Source of the DNA: Hyphomicrobiales bacterium
GTDB lineage: Bacteria; Pseudomonadota; Alphaproteobacteria; Rhizobiales; JAUVMS01
DNA length: 11,759 bases
NCBI GenBank assembly: GCA_030600135.1
Contig: JAUVMS010000048.1
Coordinates: forward strand, 1-11,759
Direction: 5' to 3'
Numbering within the stretch: the stretch's first letter is position 1; each line of letters starts with the position of its first letter. Position numbers and translations under genes: made by a program. Under the pieces are notes generated by a model. The model did no database searches. It worked only from the letters and a program-made list of their open reading frames with translations, and was not told where the DNA came from. Below, piece after piece: positions 6,407-11,759 of this stretch.

Positions 6407-7084
6407 TCACGCCCGAGCAGCGACAGCGGCGCTCCTGATCGCTTCGATATTGCGAGCGTAGTCTGCTGCTCCATCGCCTTTGAACACCGCCGAGCCGGCG
6501 ACCAGCACATTTGCGCCCGCCCGGGCCACATCGCCGGCGGTTTCGGGCGAAACCCCGCCATCGACCTCGATGTCGATCGGCCGCTCGCCAACCAGCGACT
6601 TCACCTGGCGTATCTTCTCGACCACCGAAGGAATGAAGGCCTGCCCACCAAATCCGGGATTGACCGTCATCAGCAGGATGAGATCGAGCCGGTCGAGCAC
6701 GTACTCGATAACGGACACTGGTGTGGACGGATTGAGCGACACGCCGGCCTTCTTGCCGAGGTCGCGTATTGCTTGGAGCGAGCGGTCGAGATGCGGCCCC
6801 GCCTCGGCGTGAACAGTGATGATATCGGCTCCGGCCTCGGCAAAACTGGTGAGATAGGAATCGGCAGGTGCAATCATCAAATGCACATCGAAAATCTTGT
6901 TCGAAGCACCACGGATCGCCTTCACCAAGAGCGGACCAAAGGTGATGTTTGGGACGAAATGGCCATCCATGACGTCGAGATGAATCCAGTCGGCGCCGGC
7001 ATCGTCGACGTTTCGCACCTCTTCACCCAAGCGCGCAAAGTCAGCCGACAGGATCGACGGCGCGATCAGAATTTCGGGTTGCAT
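6407..7084 (-). CDS. rpe: Ribulose-phosphate 3-epimerase
   Basis: The 225-residue TIM-barrel enzyme interconverts D-ribulose 5-phosphate and D-xylulose 5-phosphate in the pentose phosphate and Calvin cycles. Family hallmarks are present in order: IAPSILSADF (residues 7-16), WIHLDVMDGHFVPNITFG (metal-binding His35, catalytic Asp37), DVHLMI (His68), LMTVNPGFGGQAF (138-150), IEVDGGV (catalytic Asp175) and the phosphate-binding VAGSAVFKG (195-203). Length is normal. The ATG at 7084-7082 is preferred over the GTG six bases upstream because GAGGAG on the minus strand (7098-7093) sits 8 bases from the ATG but only 2 from the GTG. It is convergent with the flavodoxin-fold gene and divergent from the thioesterase gene. 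No Calvin-cycle partner is visible, so a housekeeping role is likeliest. Confidence 0.95.
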   Translation of the reverse strand: MQPEILIAPSILSADFARLGEEVRNVDDAGADWIHLDVMDGHFVPNITFGPLLVKAIRGASNKIFDVHLMIAPADSYLTSFAEAGADIITVHAEAGPHLDRSLQAIRDLGKKAGVSLNPSTPVSVIEYVLDRLDLILLMTVNPGFGGQAFIPSVVEKIRQVKSLVGERPIDIEVDGGVSPETAGDVARAGANVLVAGSAVFKGDGAADYARNIEAIRSAAVAARA

Positions 7085-7222
7085 GAGCACGTCTCCTCAT
7101 CGGCTCGTGGCCAGTTTGATCATGTGTTTGGCACCAGCGCAACCACCAGAGCGATGGGCATCGCCGCCGAGCAGGCGCCGGCACAGTCACACCCATTGAC
7201 AGACCGCCCCACACACGGTCCG

Positions 7223-7240
7223 ATCGTCGCTGTCGACGAT
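7223..7240. repeat. Short inverted repeat in front of the thioesterase gene
   Basis: ATCGTCG (7223-7229) and CGACGAT (7234-7240) form a perfect 7-bp inverted repeat with a 4-base loop, ending 17 bases before the ATG at 7258 and followed by AAAAA. It could be an operator of the thioesterase-hyuA-hyuB operon or a leader hairpin. Nothing identifies a regulator. Confidence 0.35.
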
Positions 7241-7257
7241 AAAAACGAGCGAGTGTC

Positions 7258-7695
7258 ATGGAAGTTCCACAAGGGTTCGCGCCAATCTTTCGCACCAGTC
7301 CATACACCGAGACCATAGGACCGCTCTATTCACGCCGCGAAAGTGACCCTCTGGTGCTTGGGGTGCGCATTCTCGACAAGCATGCCAATGCGCGCGGCCT
7401 GGCCCATGGCGGGCTTCTGCTCACGCTCGCCGACACCGCGCTTGGGTATGTGCTGGCGTTCAGCGAAGATCCACCAGCAGGTATGATCACCGCGAGCTTG
7501 ACGGCCGATTTTGCTGGCAGTGCGCGGGTTGGCGATTGGGTCGAAGCTCATGTCGATATCCAGAAATCCGGCCGCCGACTGGCCTTCGCCAATGCCTACT
7601 TGACTGTCGGTGATATCCGCATCATGAGGGCGAGCGCGGTGTTCGCGCGAACCGGCACGCTCGAACACAACAAGCAGCACGGACCGACTGATTAG
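7258..7695 (+). CDS. Hotdog-fold thioesterase (PaaI/YbgC-like)
   Basis: The 145-residue protein fits a single hotdog-domain acyl-CoA thioesterase. The key motif is HANARGLAHGGLLLTLADTALGYVL: Asn44, the His50-Gly-Gly turn and the acidic Asp59 on the central helix are in the usual places for PaaI-type enzymes. Then come the beta strands ASLTADFAGSARVGDWVEAHVDIQKSGRRLAFANAYL. These enzymes hydrolyse CoA thioesters in the cytoplasm; the acyl group here is unknown. The ribosome binding site (around GAGCGAG) is weak. The gene starts 173 bases from the divergent rpe start and ends 38 bases before hyuA. It is therefore probably the first gene of the hyu operon, which is an unusual partner for hydantoinase-type genes. 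Confidence 0.78.
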   Translation: MEVPQGFAPIFRTSPYTETIGPLYSRRESDPLVLGVRILDKHANARGLAHGGLLLTLADTALGYVLAFSEDPPAGMITASLTADFAGSARVGDWVEAHVDIQKSGRRLAFANAYLTVGDIRIMRASAVFARTGTLEHNKQHGPTD

Positions 7696-7733
7696 ACCCG
7701 ACAAAGCATCGAATGGTGCGACGAGGAAACGAG

Positions 7734-9827
7734 ATGAGCTTTCGCATTGGCGCTGACATCGGCGGCACCTTCACTGATCTCGTTATCGTCGAGGACGGTG
7801 GCACGAAATTCGAAATCGCCAAGGTTCTGACGACACCCGATCAACCGGACGAAGCCGTACTTCAAGGCGTGCGACACGTCCTGGAAAAGGTCGCCGTCTC
7901 GGGCGATGCCGTCGCCCAGGTGATCCACGGCACGACGCTCTTCACCAACGCCATAATCGAGCGCAAGGGTGCGCGCACCGCGTTGGTCACAACCAAGGGA
8001 TTTCGCGACGCCATCGAAATCGCCCGCGAACATCGCTATGACATGTACGACTTGAGGATGCAGCGTCCCCTGCCACTGGCACCGCGGCACTTGCGCTTTG
8101 AGGTCGACGAGCGTGTTCTGGCGGACGGCTCCGTTCGAAAAGCCCTCGACGAAAGCGAGGTGCGGGCGCTTGCCGCCGTGCTCGCCGCCACCGATATCGA
8201 GGCCGTCGCCGTCTGCCTCCTGCATGCTTATGCCAACGATGCCCATGAACGCGCGACCGGTGAAATCCTGAGAGAGCTGCTGCCCGATGTGGCCATTACA
8301 CTCTCCAGTGAACTGGTGCCGGAGTTGCGCGAATACGAACGCACCTCGACAACGCTGGTCAACGTCTATGTCAAAGGCATCGCAGAGCAATATCTCTCCC
8401 GCCTGCGCGGGCGCCTGACCGATGAAAGCGAGATTGCCGGCAACCTCTTTGTCATGCAGTCGAACGGCGGAGTTTGCGAGGTCGAGACGGCGACCCGTTT
8501 CCCGGCTCGGCTCATTGAATCGGGCCCCGCCGCCGGCGCGCTCGCCGCAGCGAGTTATGGCAAACTGCTCGGCCACAGGAATCTGCTGTCATTCGATATG
8601 GGCGGCACCACCGCAAAGGCCTGCCTCATCGTCGATGGCGAACCACTTGTCGCGCCCGACTTCGAGGTCGACCGCCAGTACCAATTCAAAAAAGGCAGCG
8701 GCTTTCCCGTCAAAGTCCCGGTCATCGAGATGATCGAGATTGGCACAGGCGGCGGCTCCCTCGCCCATGTCGACGCGCTCGCAAGATTGCAGGTGGGGCC
8801 CGGGAGCGCCGGCTCCAATCCTGGCCCGGCAAGCTATGGGCTGGGCGGAACGTCGCCAACTGTCACCGACGCCGATCTCGCTCTTGGCTATCTCGATCCC
8901 GGCTTCTTCCTTGGCGGCGCCATGACGCTCGACATGGATGCCGCACATGAGGCTGTTGAGCGCAACGTGGCAAAGCCACTCGACATGGAGCGAACGGCCG
9001 CGGCCTGGGGCATCCACCAACTGGCCAACGAGAGCATGGCCTCGGCTGCGCGCATGCATGCCATCGAGCGTGGCAAGGACATCGAGAAATTCCCGGTCTT
9101 CGCCTTTGGCGGCGCGGGGCCCGTGCATGCCTTTGGCGTTGCCCGCATTCTCGGGTGTCCGCAGGTGATCTACCCATTGAACGCCGGCGTCATGTCAGCC
9201 ATTGGGTTTTTGACGGCACCACTGAGCTTCGACTTCGTTCGCACGCTCCAAGCCCCACTCGAAGACCTCGATTGGTCGCAGGCGATGGCCGCAATCGCAA
9301 AGATGGAGGACGACGGCCGACGGATCCTGTCGCGCACCGTCGCCGCCGACAGCATCACATTCGCCCGCTTTGCCGACATGCGCTATCGCAAGCAGGGCTA
9401 TGAGATCAGAGTGCCCGTGCCAGCAGGCGTGCTCGACAAATCGAGCCACGCCGAGCTGCGGGACAATTTCGAACAAACCTACACCGAGATTTACGGCCAC
9501 ATCGTACCGAGCACTCCCATTGACGTCGTCTCCTGGCGCATCGTTGCATCGGGACCGAAGCCGGATCTCGACGTTGGTGATCACCAGGCCGGCCAATCAA
9601 CCGACGCCGCCACGGCGCTGAAAGGCGAGCGCCCAATTTATCTCCCGTCAATTGGTGATTTTGCCGACGTCCCGGTGTTTGACCGGTATCGCCTAGGGGC
9701 CCGCGCAACGCTCCAAGGCCCGGCCGTGATTGAAGAGCGCGAGTCGACCGTCGTCATCAACGGCCCGGCGGCCATCGAAGTGGACCGGTGGGGCAATCTG
9801 CTGGCTGATTTGACACCCGCCGAATAG
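7734..9827 (+). CDS. hyuA: Hydantoinase/oxoprolinase subunit A (HyuA, ATP-dependent)
   Basis: The 697-residue protein matches the HyuA (N-methylhydantoinase A / acetone carboxylase beta / 5-oxoprolinase N-half) family. With HyuB it couples ATP use to opening a cyclic amide such as hydantoin, N-methylhydantoin or 5-oxoproline, or to a related activation. The exact substrate cannot be read. Sugar-kinase/actin-type ATP-binding motifs are intact: GADIGGTFTD (6-15), IHGTTLFTNA (64-73), ESGPAAG (262-268) and DMGGTTAK (288-295). Further blocks are IEIGTGGGS (334-342), GPGSAGSNPGPASYG (355-369), PTVTDADLALGYLDPG (375-390) and FAFGGAGPVHAFG (457-469). The ATG at 7734 is chosen over the in-frame ATG at 7713 because GAGGAA (7723-7728) sits 5 bases before it and the fold starts directly at MSFRIGADIGG. 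It lies between the thioesterase gene and hyuB in one operon. Confidence 0.93.
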   Translation: MSFRIGADIGGTFTDLVIVEDGGTKFEIAKVLTTPDQPDEAVLQGVRHVLEKVAVSGDAVAQVIHGTTLFTNAIIERKGARTALVTTKGFRDAIEIAREHRYDMYDLRMQRPLPLAPRHLRFEVDERVLADGSVRKALDESEVRALAAVLAATDIEAVAVCLLHAYANDAHERATGEILRELLPDVAITLSSELVPELREYERTSTTLVNVYVKGIAEQYLSRLRGRLTDESEIAGNLFVMQSNGGVCEVETATRFPARLIESGPAAGALAAASYGKLLGHRNLLSFDMGGTTAKACLIVDGEPLVAPDFEVDRQYQFKKGSGFPVKVPVIEMIEIGTGGGSLAHVDALARLQVGPGSAGSNPGPASYGLGGTSPTVTDADLALGYLDPGFFLGGAMTLDMDAAHEAVERNVAKPLDMERTAAAWGIHQLANESMASAARMHAIERGKDIEKFPVFAFGGAGPVHAFGVARILGCPQVIYPLNAGVMSAIGFLTAPLSFDFVRTLQAPLEDLDWSQAMAAIAKMEDDGRRILSRTVAADSITFARFADMRYRKQGYEIRVPVPAGVLDKSSHAELRDNFEQTYTEIYGHIVPSTPIDVVSWRIVASGPKPDLDVGDHQAGQSTDAATALKGERPIYLPSIGDFADVPVFDRYRLGARATLQGPAVIEERESTVVINGPAAIEVDRWGNLLADLTPAE

Positions 9828-9860
9828 CGCCCACGAGCTTGACGAACAGGACAGAATTCC

Positions 9861-11558
9861 ATGGATCAGGTCACACTGGACATACTCTGGAACCGGCTGA
9901 TCGCCACCGTCAACGAGCAGGCGGCCGCGCTCATGCGGTCATCCTTCACCTCCATCGTGCGCGAGGCCGGCGACCTTTCGGCTGGCGTCTTCGATCAGCG
10001 TGGCCGCATGATCGCGCAGGCCGTCACCGGCACGCCTGGCCACATCAATTCCATGGCCACCGGCATGATTCATTTCCTGGAAACGTTTCCCATCGAAACC
10101 TTGTCGCCGGGCGATGTGCTCTTCACTAACGACCCTTGGAAAACCGCCTCCCAGCTCAACGACATCACCGTGGCAACGCCGGTATTTCGCGATGGCAAGG
10201 TCATCGCCTTCTTCGCCAACTGTTGCCACGCGCTCGATATTGGCGGACGCGGGCTCTCGGCCGACTCGCGCTCGGTCTTCGAGGAAGGCCTCTTTATCCC
10301 CATCATGAAACTCTACGACCGGGGCCAGCCGCAGCAAATCGTTCTCGACATGATTGCCGCCAACGTCCGCACCCCGGAGGAAGTTTTGGGCGACATCCAT
10401 TCCCAGGTGGTGGGTAACGATGTGGGCGCCCGCCAGCTGCAGAAATTCATGGATGAGTTCGCCTTGGCCGACATTGAAACGCTGTCCGATGAAATCATCA
10501 AACGCTCGGAAACCGCCATGCGGACCCGCATTCGCGAACTCGCCGATGGCGAACATGTCTATGCGCTCACCATTGACGGTTTTGACGAGCCCATTGAGCT
10601 CAAGGCTCGGCTCATCATTTCCGGCGACGAGTTGACGGTCGATTTCGACGGCTCGTCCGGCGCCTCACCACTCGGCATCAACGTCTGCCTCAACTATACC
10701 CGCGCCTACACGACTTACGGTGTCAAATGCGCCATCTCGCCCGATGTGCCGAACAACGAGGGCAGCTTCCGCCCGGTCAAGGTGGTGGCACCCGAGGGAA
10801 GTCTGCTCAACGCGACCTATCCCTCCGCTGTCGGCGGCCGGCATTTGGTCGGCCACTTTCTGCCGTCGGCGGTAATGGGCGCACTTGCCGAGGCTTTGCC
10901 AGCCAACGTTATTGCCCCTGGGTTTGACGGCCTATGGGACACCCATATTGCAGGTAGGGCGCGACAATCCGGCGAGCATTTCTCCTACACCTGGTTCTCG
11001 GCTGGTGGGGCAGGCGCCATGGACGGCCGCGATGGTCTCTCGGCAACCGCCTATCCGAGCGGCATTGCCGGTGTCCCGGTCGAGGTCATGGAGAATATTG
11101 CACCAATCGTCGTCCATTGCCGAACCCTTCGCAATGGTTCAGGCGGTCCAGGCGCCTTTCGCGGCGGCCTCGGTCAGGATATGGACTTCGAAGTCATGAC
11201 CGACGAGCCATTCCTCTTTTCCGGCCTCTACGAGCGCACACGCCATGCCGCACCGGGTCTTGCAGGTGGTGGGCCCGGAAAGGTCGGCCGCCTCTCGGCC
11301 AGCCCCGAAACCGATTTGCAACCCAAGGTCACACGAACACTGCCGCCTGACACGGTTGTCAGGCTTGAACTCCCAGGCGGTGGCGGTTACGGCTCTCCGC
11401 TCGAGCGCGATCCCGCAATGGTTCTGGCCGATGTCAGGGACGAATACATTTCAAGCGCACAAGCCCGTGACGTCTACGGCGTCATCGTCGACGAAGCAAC
11501 ATGGACCGTCGATGAGCACGCAACCACTGAACGCAGGGCACAACTTGGCGACCGCTAG
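9861..11558 (+). CDS. hyuB: Hydantoinase/oxoprolinase subunit B (HyuB)
   Basis: The 565-residue protein matches the full-length HyuB family and would form the catalytic or structural partner of HyuA. Motifs in order are FTSIVREAGDLSAGVFDQRG (about 29-48, with TPGHINSM at 58-65), PGDVLFTNDPW (83-93) and the His-x-x-Asp-Ile-Gly-Gly sequence at 123-129, which is a likely metal-site motif in this family. Then come DVPNNEGSFRPVKV (295-308), GGRHLVGHFLPSAVMGALAEALP (325-347), GIAGVPVEVMENI (401-413), SGGPGAFRGGLGQD (427-440) and the C-terminal LPGGGGYGSPLERDP (504-518). The ATG at 9861 is preceded by AGGA (9848-9851) at 9 bases and follows the hyuA stop by 33 bases. The end of the protein, VYGVIVDEATWTVDEHATTERR, is normal in place, so the repeat block that begins at the stop codon does not seem to have truncated it much. 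Confidence 0.92.
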   Translation: MDQVTLDILWNRLIATVNEQAAALMRSSFTSIVREAGDLSAGVFDQRGRMIAQAVTGTPGHINSMATGMIHFLETFPIETLSPGDVLFTNDPWKTASQLNDITVATPVFRDGKVIAFFANCCHALDIGGRGLSADSRSVFEEGLFIPIMKLYDRGQPQQIVLDMIAANVRTPEEVLGDIHSQVVGNDVGARQLQKFMDEFALADIETLSDEIIKRSETAMRTRIRELADGEHVYALTIDGFDEPIELKARLIISGDELTVDFDGSSGASPLGINVCLNYTRAYTTYGVKCAISPDVPNNEGSFRPVKVVAPEGSLLNATYPSAVGGRHLVGHFLPSAVMGALAEALPANVIAPGFDGLWDTHIAGRARQSGEHFSYTWFSAGGAGAMDGRDGLSATAYPSGIAGVPVEVMENIAPIVVHCRTLRNGSGGPGAFRGGLGQDMDFEVMTDEPFLFSGLYERTRHAAPGLAGGGPGKVGRLSASPETDLQPKVTRTLPPDTVVRLELPGGGGYGSPLERDPAMVLADVRDEYISSAQARDVYGVIVDEATWTVDEHATTERRAQLGDR

Positions 11559-11759
11559 CAGGCTGTTGAAGAACTCGGTGAGGTCGCGATGCGAGCGGAA
11601 ATTGAGCGCTGGCAAGGAGCGTTGGCGCACGCTTGGGTTGGCATTTGGGCGGCAAGCGCCACAAAAGAGTGGTGGATCCCACGTCAAGCCGATGCGACGC
11701 TGCCCAGCGCTCAATTTTCGCCGCATCCCTTTGGGACACCGCGTTTTTTCGCCCCGGCC
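11559..11759. mobile_element. Possible insertion-sequence end or dispersed repeat at the window edge
   Basis: Directly after the hyuB stop the sequence reads CAGGCTGTTGAAGAACTCGG, which resembles the terminal repeats of several insertion sequences (the common GGCTGTTGAAAAACTC type). Further in, GATGCGAGCGGAAATTGAGC plus GCTGG (11588-11612) recurs in inverted orientation at 11704-11727, with one mismatch and one inserted base, 91 bases away. A GCG-T6-CGC palindrome lies at 11741-11752. No complete transposase is visible, and the opposite end of any element would lie outside the window. It could also be a non-autonomous element, an intergenic repeat or a structured RNA. Confidence 0.4.
11588..11727. 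repeat. Imperfect inverted repeat, arms of about 25 bp
   Basis: The arms are 11588-11612 and 11704-11727. The core, AAATTGAGCGCTGG, pairs perfectly over 14 bp. Beyond the core, GATGCG and GCG also pair, with one mismatch and one extra base in the left arm. The 91-base interval would form a loop, so the two arms could give a long stem-loop or mark the ends of a smaller unit. Confidence 0.7.

Noticed and set aside
7692..8576. Long minus-strand frame of 294 codons overlapping hyuA
   Set aside because: It is antisense to the conserved N-terminal ATPase motifs of HyuA; long antisense frames are common in GC-rich genes.
11451..11739. Minus-strand frames over the hyuB end and following block, possible transposase remnant
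   Set aside because: The translations overlap hyuB and show no transposase motif such as a DDE block. The IS hint rests on the terminal-repeat-like DNA, not on these frames.

Overview
The window looks like chromosomal DNA of a free-living alphaproteobacterium, perhaps Hyphomicrobiales- or Rhodospirillales-like. The evidence is GC-rich coding sequence with GC-biased third positions, GAGGA-type ribosome binding sites, a GSH-dependent formaldehyde gene (gfa) and a secreted bacterial caspase. The genus cannot be read from the sequence. There is no phage, plasmid, CRISPR or RNA-gene signal. The one mobile-element-like signal is at the far right edge.

Layout: (1) 1-680, the 3' part of an unrecognised gene, closed by a hairpin terminator at 732-758. 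(2) 986-2710, a secreted caspase-like (peptidase C14) protein with a C-terminal laminin-G/concanavalin-like domain, facing a minus-strand gfa gene (2976-3554) across a 265-bp gap that carries a perfect 12-bp inverted repeat. (3) 3555-4053, a long non-coding stretch with a 7-bp palindrome in the gfa leader and a clear minus-strand terminator. (4) 4054-4404, a minus-strand exported LprI-like protein, divergent from a small two-helix membrane protein (4566-4838). (5) 4992-6355, a likely two-gene operon: D-amino-acid aminotransferase and a small flavodoxin-fold protein. (6) 6407-7084, minus-strand ribulose-phosphate 3-epimerase (rpe). (7) 7258-11558, a likely three-gene operon: hotdog thioesterase, hyuA and hyuB. 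(8) 11559-11759, a non-coding block with an IS-end-like start and two imperfect inverted copies of a ~25-bp sequence.

Metabolic reading: most genes concern small-molecule and nitrogen metabolism. HyuA and HyuB form an ATP-dependent amidohydrolase that opens hydantoin- or 5-oxoproline-type rings, and the aminotransferase handles D-amino acids. Gfa feeds formaldehyde into glutathione-dependent oxidation, and rpe serves the pentose phosphate or Calvin route. A hydantoin/D-amino-acid link between the two plus-strand operons is only inference. No ring-opening HyuH or N-carbamoylase gene lies in the window.

I see no clear new defence or mobile system. The items most worth a second look are the caspase/LamG-like fusion, the thioesterase-hyuA-hyuB arrangement, the repeat block after hyuB, and the palindromes in front of gfa and the thioesterase.
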